In this document: piece by piece, positions 15,227 through 23,780 of the stretch
Layout: each line of letters opens with the position of its first letter
Position numbering within the stretch: the stretch's first letter is position 1
Position numbers and translations under genes: made by a program
Assembly: GCA_051010015.1 (NCBI GenBank)
Contig: JBPCVZ010000314.1
Location: 1 to 44,849, forward strand
DNA length: 44,849 bases
Direction: 5' to 3'
Origin: CAJQQK01 sp051010015
Lineage (GTDB): Bacteria; Pseudomonadota; Alphaproteobacteria; Rhizobiales; Hyphomicrobiaceae
The notes under the pieces: generated by a model
The model's database searches: none
Told to the model about the DNA's origin: nothing
What the model saw: only the letters and a program-made list of their open reading frames with translations

Positions 15227-15886
15227 ATGGCCAACCAATTTTATCAGGAACCGCAATTCAAGCTGGCGGTCGTCCCGGTGACCCCACTGCAGCAAAATTG
15301 CTCCTTGATCTGGAATGTCGAGAGCAAGCGCGGCGCGGTCATCGATCCCGGCGGAGATGTCGACTATATTCTCGAAGCCGTTTCTGAAAACGATTTCATC
15401 GTCGAGAAGATTGTTCTGACACACGGCCATTTTGATCATGCTGGCGGTGCCGATGAACTGCGTGAGAAACTTGGTGTCAAAATCGAGGGACCGCATATTG
15501 CCGACAAGTTCTTGCTCGATGATCTTGTTGGCGCGGCTGCGAATTTGAATCTTGATGCGGGACGCAACGTTACCCCCGATCGGTGGATCGAGGAGGGAGA
15601 GACGATCGATTTTGCCGACCTATCATTCGACGTCTATCATTGCCCCGGGCATTCTCCCGGTTCACTTGTTTATGTGAACACTGAGCACAACTTTGCGTTC
15701 GTCGGAGATGTTTTGTTTCGCGGTTCGATTGGACGGACGGACTTTCCGTACGGCGATCACAATGCCTTGATAAGCGCCATTCAAGCGAAGCTCCTGCCTC
15801 TCGGCGATGACATCGCATTTATTTGTGGCCACGGTCCGCCCAGTACGTTTGGCGAGGAAAAACGCGGCAACCCATTCATTATTTGA
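15227..15886 (+). CDS. Metallo-beta-lactamase-fold hydrolase, glyoxalase II-like (YcbL type)
   Basis: The 219-residue protein has the zinc motif THGHFDHAGG near residue 73, a later metal histidine in CPGHSPGS, the bridging aspartate in FVGDVLFRGSIGRTDFP, and a final CGHGPPST. This order matches the short glyoxalase II-like YcbL group, which hydrolyses thioesters such as S-lactoylglutathione. It lacks the long C-terminal glutathione-binding domain of true GloB, so the substrate is open. The ATG at 15227 is preferred over that at 15218 because GAGGG then has an 8-nt gap. A glutathione transferase gene converges on it. Confidence 0.88.
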   Translation: MANQFYQEPQFKLAVVPVTPLQQNCSLIWNVESKRGAVIDPGGDVDYILEAVSENDFIVEKIVLTHGHFDHAGGADELREKLGVKIEGPHIADKFLLDDLVGAAANLNLDAGRNVTPDRWIEEGETIDFADLSFDVYHCPGHSPGSLVYVNTEHNFAFVGDVLFRGSIGRTDFPYGDHNALISAIQAKLLPLGDDIAFICGHGPPSTFGEEKRGNPFII

Positions 15887-15910
15887 GCACGTTTTGGGAT
15901 GGCCGGAGAT

Positions 15911-16531
15911 TCATGCCATGTCGGGCATTAAGGCGTCGTCAATTTCATTGGCCCGCTGATAGGCTGACCGGGCGCTGATACGCGCGACGTAGCTCTCGAA
16001 TTCAGCGCACTTTTCCAGCGTACCGAATTGCAGGCCAAAACCAATTTGGCCACCGATATAGACATCTGCCGCTGTGAACTGGCTGCCAGTGATAAAAGCA
16101 TCTCCGGAGACGGCTTGCTTGAGTGTTGCCTGCATCGTTTCGAAGGTGCCATAGCCCATCATCTGCTCTCGTTTTTTGGGTATCTCGACACCGAGGGCCC
16201 GGTCGCCAATGGCGGCTTCGAAGGGGCCGGCGCCAAAGAACAGCCAGCGATAATAGGTGCCTCGCTGGCCTGATGGTGGCACCAGGCCAGCCTCGGGAAA
16301 GGCATCGGCGAGGTGCGCGCAGATCGCCGCCGTCTCCGTGACGATCGTATCGCCGTGACGTAGTGCAGGTACCTTGCCCATTGGATTGATGGCCCGGTAG
16401 CCGGCAGACTTCATTGCCTCGCCGTAAAAGATAATCTCAGTATGATAGGCCTGACCTACTTCTTCCAGCATCCAGCGCACGATCCGCCCGCGCGACATAG
16501 GATTTGTGTAGAAAACAATATCTTCAGCCAT
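15911..16531 (-). CDS. Glutathione S-transferase family protein
   Basis: The 206-residue product has a thioredoxin-like N-terminal domain (IVFYTNPMSRGRIVRWMLEE) with a serine in place of the catalytic tyrosine or cysteine. The cis-proline glutathione-binding segment is NPMGKVPAL, and the TETAAICAHLAD motif follows. The C-terminal helical domain ends with FTAADVYIGGQ, the N-capping box of the family. It probably conjugates or reduces electrophiles with glutathione in the cytoplasm. The convergent glyoxalase II-like gene lies 25 bp away. The substrate is unknown. Confidence 0.9.
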   Translation of the reverse strand: MAEDIVFYTNPMSRGRIVRWMLEEVGQAYHTEIIFYGEAMKSAGYRAINPMGKVPALRHGDTIVTETAAICAHLADAFPEAGLVPPSGQRGTYYRWLFFGAGPFEAAIGDRALGVEIPKKREQMMGYGTFETMQATLKQAVSGDAFITGSQFTAADVYIGGQIGFGLQFGTLEKCAEFESYVARISARSAYQRANEIDDALMPDMA

Positions 16532-16576
16532 CGCAGCACTTTCGACGTTTTGTCAGCGATTGAAAGCGGCCAGACC

Positions 16577-16942
16577 TCAGTATCGGCCGCGCCATTGCAG
16601 CCAGCGGCTTAGTAGCCCATCTTCTTGGTCGATAGCGCTATCGCGGCCGCCTTGCTCGTTCTCCCAGAAATCGACGGTGTTGACACGCAGGGTCTCAGAG
16701 CAGGACCGCTCGCAGTATAGCCAGTTGCCTCCAGGCGTTTGCACCTGTGGCCCGACACGGGTCTGGCGCACGGTGCCAACGACTGTTCCGTTGCCAAAGC
16801 GACTTTCAGCGATGACCTGCTTATAGTGCGATGATCCGTTGCGTCGTCCCGCTTCGCTGGTGGCTGCCGAGCCGATGCAGATCATAGCGGCAATGGCGGC
16901 GGTGCTGATACGCATTAGCATTAGATTGTCGGGCCGTGTCAT
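16577..16942 (-). CDS. Small secreted protein of unknown function
   Basis: A 121-residue protein with a signal peptide (MTRPDNLMLMRISTAAIAAM..., cleavage likely after SEA near residue 31). The mature part has a conserved-looking core, VVGTVRQTRVGPQVQ-TPGGNW-YCERSCSETLR, with two cysteines that could form a disulfide, and ends rich in Trp and Arg. Proteins of this kind occur as unknowns in Rhizobiales-like genomes. The ATG at 16942 has GGGAG 6 nt before it; the longer open frame to 17269 lacks a start site and a signal peptide. Confidence 0.7.
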   Translation of the reverse strand: MTRPDNLMLMRISTAAIAAMICIGSAATSEAGRRNGSSHYKQVIAESRFGNGTVVGTVRQTRVGPQVQTPGGNWLYCERSCSETLRVNTVDFWENEQGGRDSAIDQEDGLLSRWLQWRGRY

Positions 16943-17192
16943 TGCTATCTCCCAGCCGTTTAGGCGGCTGTCTTTTTGCCGTGACGCCATCCGAGACCGG
17001 CGGCATACCTTGCAGCGAAGCTTATCATAGTGCCGCTTTTTCATCGCCCCGATTAAGGGCGAAATTGCGATCTGGTGCCGAGTTGCTACACTCTCGGTTA
17101 GGTGGTGTTTGGTGTTCGCGAGATTTCCCGATTGCGGCGACCGGGAACATGGCCAGCCGAACTCAATGGAATTGCATTTTGGAGGGACTTGA

Positions 17193-17945
17193 ATGACGGA
17201 TAAAGTGGCATTTATTACGGGCGCAGGTAGCGGAATCGGCCGCGCCGCTGCGCTGGCACTGCAGGGCAAAGGTTATCATGTTGCGCTTGCAGGGCGACGG
17301 GTGGACGAACTCGAAAAAACTGCCTCGATGTCGGAATCTGGTGGTGGCGAAATGTTGCCAATCGGGACTGATGTCAGCGACGTCAACTCGGTCCGGGCGG
17401 CGTTTGCGGCGACCGCTGACAAGTTTGGCCGTCTCGATGTTCTGTTCAACAATGCCGGTATGGGGGCGCCGCCGGTGGACATGGAAGATTTGCCTGTCGA
17501 GACGTGGAAACAGGTTGTCAATGTCAATTTAACGGGTTCGTTCATATGCGCACAAGAAGCGATCAAGATTATGAAGTCCCAGAGCCCGATGGGGGGGCGG
17601 ATCATCAATAACGGGTCGATTTCCGCTTATGCGCCACGACCGAATTCGGTTGCCTACACGTCGACAAAGCATGCGATTTCAGGGTTGACACGGACGATTT
17701 CACTCGATTGCCGCAAGTATGATATTGCGTGCAGTCAGTTGGACGTTGGCAACGCCGATACCGACATGGGTGGGCGTATGAAACATGGCGTTCCGCAGGC
17801 GAATGGCGAGATCATGGCCGAGGCGGTATTCGATGTTCGGCACGTCGCAGACGCGGTCGTATTCATGTCAGAATTGCCGCTCGACACGAATGTTCAGTTC
17901 ATGACGATTATGGCAACGAAGATGCCATTTGTTGGACGCGGATAG
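17193..17945 (+). CDS. Short-chain dehydrogenase/reductase
   Basis: A 250-residue classical SDR: cofactor motif TGAGSGIG (residues 9-16), the following GRR pattern suggesting NADP preference, NNAG, a catalytic serine in NNGSISAYAP, and Tyr-x3-Lys in YTSTKH. The usual PGW-like segment after the active site is replaced by LDVGNADTDMG, as in some alcohol or sugar dehydrogenases of this fold. A strong GGAGGGA site precedes the ATG. It stands alone and its substrate cannot be predicted. Confidence 0.88.
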   Translation: MTDKVAFITGAGSGIGRAAALALQGKGYHVALAGRRVDELEKTASMSESGGGEMLPIGTDVSDVNSVRAAFAATADKFGRLDVLFNNAGMGAPPVDMEDLPVETWKQVVNVNLTGSFICAQEAIKIMKSQSPMGGRIINNGSISAYAPRPNSVAYTSTKHAISGLTRTISLDCRKYDIACSQLDVGNADTDMGGRMKHGVPQANGEIMAEAVFDVRHVADAVVFMSELPLDTNVQFMTIMATKMPFVGRG

Positions 17946-17983
17946 ACGGATCTATTGCCTCCAAGTGCTAGCACGAGATCTCC

Positions 17984-18478
17984 TCAGCGGCGAAAGTTGA
18001 TCGCAATGCCGCGCAGGCCTTCGGTCGCCGTTGAAATGGAAACCTTTTGGTGGCGACCGTTATAGACGATCTGGACTGATCCGGAGACTGAACCATCAAT
18101 CGTCAGATTGACGAGGCTGCGCGACGCCGTGCCTGAAATCTGGCCAGTGGCATTGAACGTACGCTCTTCCCATGTCCCGGAAAGGCGACCGTTGGTGTCC
18201 TTGATCCGGGCCCGAAGTTCGATCTTGTTGTCGGGCGAAGCGCAGCGAATTGCAAAGCCGAGTCCCAATCCACTGTCTTTGATATTGTAATATGCGCGGC
18301 AGTTGATTTTTTGTGAGTTGCCGCCGGCAAGTGTTATCTGTCCGCTGCCGCGCCATGTGCCGCTGAGTTTCTGGAAGATGCCAGACGGTTTCGCGTTTGC
18401 GACTGTGTTGAAGCTCGGAGCAAAACTGGTGATCGCGGCCAATACAACGCTGGCGGGTACTGCAAACCATACTTTCAT
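17984..18478 (-). CDS. Secreted protein of unknown function
   Basis: The 164-residue product carries a signal peptide (MKVWFAVPASVVLAAITSFAP..., cleavage after ANA near residue 29). The rest is a beta-rich sequence: LSGTWRGSGQITL, KINCRAYYNI, LGLGFAIRCAS, LSGTWEERTFNATGQISG, VQIVYNGRHQKVSIS. The repeated G-x-W/G-x-G pattern and two cysteines suggest a small calycin-like or beta-barrel periplasmic protein. A similar type is widespread in Rhizobiales without a known role. It converges with the SDR gene. Confidence 0.72.
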   Translation of the reverse strand: MKVWFAVPASVVLAAITSFAPSFNTVANAKPSGIFQKLSGTWRGSGQITLAGGNSQKINCRAYYNIKDSGLGLGFAIRCASPDNKIELRARIKDTNGRLSGTWEERTFNATGQISGTASRSLVNLTIDGSVSGSVQIVYNGRHQKVSISTATEGLRGIAINFRR

Positions 18479-18694
18479 TGGATGTCATATTCCCAAGTAT
18501 ATACTACCAATCCACGCGCAACAGAGTTTCACGCAATCATAGTAGGCAAGTGTTTCCGAAGGGGAAATTTTGTTGAAATGATTGTCGGTATCAGCGCAAC
18601 GATGGGCCGGATTGCCACACTTGTTTTGCCCATCCCGGGCCAATGTGACGGATCGCGGCGTACTAAAATCGTGCGTGCTGGGCGGCAGGTTGCG

Positions 18695-19006
18695 CTATTG
18701 CCTGGCAAGAGCCAGATTTTGTGTCGAGTGTAGTTCCTTGCATTGAAGACCGATGTCTGCAACGACGAGGCGCACCACGCTGTTGCAAACAACGTCGCGC
18801 CGCGGAATGGATGAGCGTTGCACAATTTGGCGTTTTTCACCGTCTTGTAGCAACTGGAGTTGCGGCCCCGTTGTAATGGCAACGGTTACGCCTGCGTTGG
18901 TCATGCTTGCTTGTTTCGTGACTCGGTCGCCAGGCAAGGTTGCGATTACCAATCCGATGGCACCGAATGCCACCAAGCCGCCTGCAATTTTGTCCCTCAG
19001 CAACAT
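18695..19006 (-). CDS. Small membrane-anchored or secreted unknown protein
   Basis: A 103-residue protein that starts with a hydrophobic segment (MLLRDKIAGGLVAFGAIGLVIATLPG), either an uncleaved anchor or a signal peptide, followed by a soluble part with two cysteines (DVVCNSVV, IGLQCKEL). GGGGGGA lies upstream of the ATG at 19006. The coding frame is plausible but no family is recognised. The 215 bp between its stop and the next gene show nothing. Confidence 0.55.
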   Translation of the reverse strand: MLLRDKIAGGLVAFGAIGLVIATLPGDRVTKQASMTNAGVTVAITTGPQLQLLQDGEKRQIVQRSSIPRRDVVCNSVVRLVVADIGLQCKELHSTQNLALARQ

Positions 19007-19119
19007 ATTGCCATTCCCCCCGAATGCCCCGCCTGCTGGGAACTATCATAGTGATTCTCAGGGTTAATACGGAGTTAATTTTTCTCCTCAATAAGGAAAA
19101 TAATCAGCTTCAGACAAGG

Positions 19120-20412
19120 TTACTCGAGATGCTCATTACCGCTGACGGAATTCGGTGTTCGTAGCAGCAAGACTGCGGTGCAGGCAGCGATCGCGGGAAA
19201 CAGTGCCAGGCAACGCAAAGTCCACGTCGCATCACCAAATGCATCAAAGGCCCAACCGACTGGAAAGGGGCCCAGGGATGCGCCGACCACGCCGATCATT
19301 TGGCCTGTTCCCTGGATCGACCCGAGGTGTTTGCGCCCGAAGTAACGCGGCCAAATGTAGCCGAACATCGTCATCGAAAAAGCGTTGTTGATTCCAAAGA
19401 TGATCGAATACGTGACGGCTACGACAATGTCTGTTGCAAATGTGATCATGGTCAGCGATGTCGCGGTGATCAGCAATGCAAGAGCAACCACGTAGCGTGT
19501 AGGTAACCGATCGAACAGGCGGCCGACAAATGGCATGGCAATCACCATCGATACGGCGGAAATCGTGAATGCCTGGGCTGCGAATTCTGCCGAGATGCCT
19601 TGTGTTGTCAGCACTTGCACCTGCCAGAAGTGCAATGTTGTTATCAGCATCGCAAGAGCGAACCAGTTGACCGATACGAGATAGAACGTCAGGGTTCTGA
19701 GCGCTTCTGGCAGTGACAGTCCAGACGTGGTTTCCTCTGCCGTCGCGTGAGCATTCGACGAGCTAACTTTTTTTTCTCCATCCGGTCGCAGCCCGGCTTC
19801 TTCCGGATTGTCGATCGCAAGCAGCATTAGCGGCGGCAACATCAAGAACCAGGTGATGATTCCGAGTGCGATCCAGGCATTGCGCCAGCCCATCGTCTCG
19901 ATGAGGTATTGACCCAGTGGTGGATGGATCGCCATCGAGATGCCGAAGCCGAGCGCCATCAGTCCCATTGCAAAGCCGCGTTGTTTGGCGAACCATTGCG
20001 ACACGAAATTCGCGCTGCATAACATCATAGAGCCCTGGCCGAAAAAGCGCAGCAGGGCAAAGCCGACCGCCAGCCAAAGAAAATTAGCTGCAGCGCCAAA
20101 GAATATGCAGCAGAAGCCAAGCAGGATCGCAATTGCGATGAGCGATTTGCGCGCGCCGAAGCGGTCGACAAGACGCCCCGTTTGCGGCAGCAGAAAAGCG
20201 GCAAGGAGGGTGGCAAGGCCATAGGCAGTGGCGATCGTTGCCTTCGAGATGTTTAGATCACGACTGATCGGATCGATGAACACTGAAAACGTGTGCGATT
20301 GGCCAGGGCCAGATACGAAAATCCCAAGTCCGGCGACGGCGACCATGATCCAGCCGTAAAAGAAGCGCCCTTCGGTCTTGGCAGCAATGCTGCTGCGCAG
20401 TGCATCGATCAC
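19120..20412 (-). CDS. MFS transporter, monocarboxylate/oxalate-formate type
   Basis: The 430-residue product has twelve predicted membrane helices. The N-terminal segment FFYGWIMVAVAGLGIFVSGPG-QSHTFSVF and the loop GRLVDRFGARK match the OFA/MCT-like branch of the major facilitator superfamily, which moves small organic acids. It is divergent from an SDR and two PLP-enzyme genes, with 142 bp between the starts. It is therefore a good candidate for importing the substrate of that pathway. The start at 20412 is the only ATG giving the full first helix; the ribosome binding site is weak. Confidence 0.88.
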   Translation of the reverse strand: MIDALRSSIAAKTEGRFFYGWIMVAVAGLGIFVSGPGQSHTFSVFIDPISRDLNISKATIATAYGLATLLAAFLLPQTGRLVDRFGARKSLIAIAILLGFCCIFFGAAANFLWLAVGFALLRFFGQGSMMLCSANFVSQWFAKQRGFAMGLMALGFGISMAIHPPLGQYLIETMGWRNAWIALGIITWFLMLPPLMLLAIDNPEEAGLRPDGEKKVSSSNAHATAEETTSGLSLPEALRTLTFYLVSVNWFALAMLITTLHFWQVQVLTTQGISAEFAAQAFTISAVSMVIAMPFVGRLFDRLPTRYVVALALLITATSLTMITFATDIVVAVTYSIIFGINNAFSMTMFGYIWPRYFGRKHLGSIQGTGQMIGVVGASLGPFPVGWAFDAFGDATWTLRCLALFPAIAACTAVLLLRTPNSVSGNEHLE

Positions 20413-20554
20413 GCTGATAGTTCCCCACTGGTTGCGTTGGCTGGCGCAAGGTCTAGCATGCTTCGCAAGCCTGACTGGGCGCGTAAATTCGGCGCGCCAG
20501 CGCAGTGATCGAGATCGTGATCAGGACCCGGGAAAGCGAAGGAGTGGAAGCAGG

Positions 20555-21334
20555 ATGCAGCTGCAGGGACGAAGCGCGCTGGTCACCGGCGCGGCAAACG
20601 GAATAGGTCGGGCGATTGCGCTCGGGATGGCAGAAGCGGGTGCCGATGTGGCCGCCTCCGACCTCGACAAAGCCAATGTGTCGACGCTCAAGGCAGAGAT
20701 CGAAGCATTTGGCCGTAAATGCCTTGCCATTGAGGCAGATGCCGGGGATGTCGCTGCGATTGATTCGATGATTTCGCAAACCGTGGAGGCATTTGGCAAG
20801 CTCGACATCATTGTCAACAACGCCGGCGTAACACGACGGGCGCACATCATGGAGTTGACCGAGGAGGATTTCGACAAGATCAACCGTGTCAATGCAAAGG
20901 GCGTGTTTTTCTGCATGCAACGCGCTGCAACCGAAATGATAAAGCAAGGCGGCGGGCGCATCATCAACATCGCCTCGATCGCCGGCAAAGGGTTTGCCGG
21001 CTCGTCGAACGTCATTTATGCCGGTACCAAGGGGGCGGTAATTTCGATGACACGCCTCGCCTCGGTGCAACTGGGCCCGCACAATATCAACGTCAACGCG
21101 GTCTGTCCGGGCGTCACGGAAACGGCGATTTACGATGAGATCATGGCCAGCGACTCGGCCAAGCTCGGCATTCCCGAAGCTGAGGTGCGTGACAGGGCGC
21201 TCGAAAAAATCCCATTGCGCCGCGGCAATACGCCGAAAGACATCGCAGATATGTGTGTGTTTTTAGCATCGAATGCGGCTCGCAATGTCAGCGGGCAGTC
21301 GTTGCATGTCGATGGCGCCTTGGTGCCCGACTAG
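20555..21334 (+). CDS. Short-chain dehydrogenase/reductase of the PLP-enzyme cluster
   Basis: A 259-residue classical SDR with TGAANGIG, SDLDKAN after strand 2 (an Asp there favours NAD), NNAG, INIASIAGKG, Tyr-x3-Lys in YAGTKG, NAVCPGVTET and the C-terminal SGQSLHVDGA. It resembles sugar-alcohol and hydroxy-acid dehydrogenases. The true start is the ATG at 20555 behind GGAGTGGAAGCAGG; the open frame reaches back to 20378 without homology. Its stop is 6 nt before the next start, so it is cotranscribed with the ammonia-lyase-like gene. It may oxidise a hydroxy-amino or hydroxy-acid intermediate. Confidence 0.9.
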   Translation: MQLQGRSALVTGAANGIGRAIALGMAEAGADVAASDLDKANVSTLKAEIEAFGRKCLAIEADAGDVAAIDSMISQTVEAFGKLDIIVNNAGVTRRAHIMELTEEDFDKINRVNAKGVFFCMQRAATEMIKQGGGRIINIASIAGKGFAGSSNVIYAGTKGAVISMTRLASVQLGPHNINVNAVCPGVTETAIYDEIMASDSAKLGIPEAEVRDRALEKIPLRRGNTPKDIADMCVFLASNAARNVSGQSLHVDGALVPD

Positions 21335-21340
21335 CTTGCG

Positions 21341-22486
21341 ATGGCGGTCGACATAGCGACGCAGATGGCTGACCTGCCGTTGCAATCTGAGGTGTTGATG
21401 ACGCAACTGCTCAAAAACGACCGTCGCGGCGTCGGGCTTGCTGGCTTGGCGGCAGACCTCTGCGGGGCAGGTATGGTTAGCGATCCAACTGCTGCCAAAG
21501 CGTTGTTTGCCAGATGTCCGTCGGCAGAGTCGACGCCGCTTCTGTCGCTGACTCCGCTTGCGAAGGAACTTGGTATTGCGGCACTGCACGCCAAGGACGA
21601 GCGCTCACGCATGGGTCTCGGCAGTTTCAAGGCGCTTGGCGCGGCACATGCGATTGCAAAGAAGGCGGCGGCCGACGGTGCGGATGGAAATCTCTCGCAG
21701 GCGTTGGCGGGCGAGACTTTTGTTTGCGCCAGTGCCGGCAATCATGGGTTGTCGATGGCGGCCGGAGCCCGACTGTTTGGCGCGCGCGCCGTCGTCTATG
21801 TCGCCGAAACAGTGCCGACCGCGTTTGCAGATCGATTGCGGGATAAAGGGGCCGATGTCGTCGTAGACGGCGACAATTACGAAGAGAGCATGGCGGCCGC
21901 CATGGCCGCGGCGGAGCGCGAAGGTTGGCGTTTGCTGTCAGACAGCTCGTGGGCCGGATATATCGACCCTGCGCGTGACGTCATGGAGGGTTACCTCGTC
22001 ATGGCGTCAGAAGCCAGCGATCAAATCAAAGTGCCGCCGACGCACATTTTCCTGCAAGCCGGCGTAGGCGGCTTGGCGGCGGCGTGTGCTGTAATGGCGC
22101 GCCGACTGTGGGGTGATGATCCAACGATTTGCGTTGTCGAACCTGAGTTTGCATCGGCGCTCAAATCGAGCCTCGAAGCGGGCAACATTGCCAGTGCGCC
22201 GGGGCCGGTGTCTGTGATGGGACGACTGGACTGTAAGGAACCATCATTGCTCGCTTTAGATCTGCTCGCGCGCGAAGCTGATGCGTTTTTGACGATTAGT
22301 GAAAGTGATGCGGCGGAGGCGGTGTCGCGACTGGCACTACATGGCGTTAATACATCTCCATCCGGCGTTGCGGGTTTGGCCGGACTTATCACGGTCATGG
22401 AAACGCTTGAGCACAAAAACCAGCTGTTGCTGACGGAACAATCCCGTGTGCTGATCTACATTTCGGAAGAGGACGTTGGTGACTAG
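21341..22486 (+). CDS. PLP-dependent lyase, diaminopropionate ammonia-lyase-like
   Basis: The 381-residue protein is a fold-type II PLP enzyme. The Schiff-base lysine is K97 in RMGLGSFKALGAAHA, matching the pattern of diaminopropionate ammonia-lyase (YgeX). ASAGNHGLSMA binds substrate carboxylate, and the glycine loop is LQAGVGGLAAA. The family removes ammonia from 2,3-diaminopropionate, serine or threonine-like beta-substituted amino acids. An ATG at 21398 with GAGGTGTTG before it is an alternative start and may be the true one; the ATG at 21341 has no clear site but is close enough to the SDR stop for coupling. Context: SDR upstream, class V aminotransferase-fold gene downstream. Confidence 0.85.
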   Translation: MAVDIATQMADLPLQSEVLMTQLLKNDRRGVGLAGLAADLCGAGMVSDPTAAKALFARCPSAESTPLLSLTPLAKELGIAALHAKDERSRMGLGSFKALGAAHAIAKKAAADGADGNLSQALAGETFVCASAGNHGLSMAAGARLFGARAVVYVAETVPTAFADRLRDKGADVVVDGDNYEESMAAAMAAAEREGWRLLSDSSWAGYIDPARDVMEGYLVMASEASDQIKVPPTHIFLQAGVGGLAAACAVMARRLWGDDPTICVVEPEFASALKSSLEAGNIASAPGPVSVMGRLDCKEPSLLALDLLAREADAFLTISESDAAEAVSRLALHGVNTSPSGVAGLAGLITVMETLEHKNQLLLTEQSRVLIYISEEDVGD

Positions 22487-22560
22487 GTGGAGTCCTTTGG
22501 CCCCAGCGGGGGTTGCCAGTCGTTCTGGTCTCAGCTTGGATCAGAAGCACTGTTCGTTTT

Positions 22561-22577
22561 CGGTCCGCTCCGGACCG
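22561..22577. promoter_or_regulatory. Hairpin between the lyase and aminotransferase genes
   Basis: CGGTCCG-CTC-CGGACCG is a perfect 7-bp stem with a 3-nt loop, 32 bp before the next ATG. No T run follows, so it is not a terminator; it could be an operator or processing site. Confidence 0.4.
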
Positions 22578-22609
22578 ACATGGTTCGTATAGCTGAAGAG
22601 GAGTAATCG

Positions 22610-23776
22610 ATGCTCGAGTCGCAACGCGGCCTGTTCGATATCCCGCGCGACGTTGCCTATTTCAATGCGGCGGCGTGGAGTCCGATTCCGATCGGTGCCG
22701 TCGAAGTCGGGAAGGCTGGAGCGTCGCGCAAGTCCCGTCCATGGGAGGTGCCTCATGGATTCGACGAAACTCAGTTCGAGCGCTCGCGCAAAGCGGCGGC
22801 TGGCTTGATAAACGCATCTCCGGATGATGTTGCGCTCATCTCATCCGTCGGTTATGGCGTGTGCACTGCGGCGAAAGTGTTTGATGTCCCGAAGGGCAGT
22901 CGCGTTTTGGTGCTCGATAACGATCATTCGTCGCCTGTCCTGGAATGGATGGTGCGCGCGGGTGATGGCAGCTTTGAGGTTGCGATAGTTTCAACCGTTG
23001 CGACCCACGATTGGACCACGGCGCTCGTCGAAGAGATTGTGCGCACCGATTGCGCCCCGGTAGCATTGGCTTCGATCTCGTCTGTGCATTGGTCTGATGG
23101 CGGATTGGTCGACCTTGACCGGGTTCAGGCAGCCCTCAAGGCACACGGTGCCGGCCTGCTGATCGATGCGACGCATGCGGCTGGTGTGATGGCCATCGAT
23201 GTCACGCAGCTCGACCCGGACTTCGTCATCTTTCCTACCTACAAATGGCTGCTTGGGCCCTACGGCCGAGCGTTCATATATGTCGCCCGACGCCATCAAG
23301 GCGGCGTGCCGCTGGAGCAGACCGGATACGGCCGCAAAGGCATCTCCGGAGAGGCCGAACGGTATTTCTCCGATCTTGAGTATGTCGACAATGCCCGGCG
23401 TTTCGATATGGGGGAGCGTGACTTTTTTGTGTCGCTCGCTGTCGCTGCGCACAGTATCGAACTCGTGCAATCGTGGGGCGCCAACGCTGTCCAGGACCGG
23501 CTCGGCATGCTGACGAGGCGTATTGCGAATGGGCTTGTAGAACGTGGCACAGCCGTGACCATGCTTGCCGAGAAGTATCGCGCACCGCATGTGTTGTCAC
23601 TGGGCTTTCTTTCCGGCATGCCCGACAATTTGATTGCGACGCTTGCAACGCACAAAGTCTACGCAGCATCACGCCTTGGTCGCCTGCGCATCAGCCCGCA
23701 CGTCTACAATGATGAATCTGACTGTGATCGACTTTTGGACGTGCTGGACACGACGGTTCGGCAAGCGCCGAGCTAA
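22610..23776 (+). CDS. Class V aminotransferase-fold PLP enzyme
   Basis: A 388-residue fold-type I enzyme of the class V group (isopenicillin-N epimerase/cysteine-desulfurase-like). It shows the phosphate-binding region SSVGYGVCTAAK, the cofactor aspartate in LLIDATHAAGV (D187), and the PLP lysine K212 in FPTYKWLLGPYG. It lacks a desulfurase active cysteine loop. Related proteins act as aminotransferases, epimerases or lyases on small amino acids. GAAGAGGAG precedes the ATG. It follows the ammonia-lyase-like gene by 123 bp and probably belongs to the same unit. It ends 4 bp from the convergent uvrC stop. Confidence 0.87.
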   Translation: MLESQRGLFDIPRDVAYFNAAAWSPIPIGAVEVGKAGASRKSRPWEVPHGFDETQFERSRKAAAGLINASPDDVALISSVGYGVCTAAKVFDVPKGSRVLVLDNDHSSPVLEWMVRAGDGSFEVAIVSTVATHDWTTALVEEIVRTDCAPVALASISSVHWSDGGLVDLDRVQAALKAHGAGLLIDATHAAGVMAIDVTQLDPDFVIFPTYKWLLGPYGRAFIYVARRHQGGVPLEQTGYGRKGISGEAERYFSDLEYVDNARRFDMGERDFFVSLAVAAHSIELVQSWGANAVQDRLGMLTRRIANGLVERGTAVTMLAEKYRAPHVLSLGFLSGMPDNLIATLATHKVYAASRLGRLRISPHVYNDESDCDRLLDVLDTTVRQAPS

Positions 23777-23780
23777 GTGA

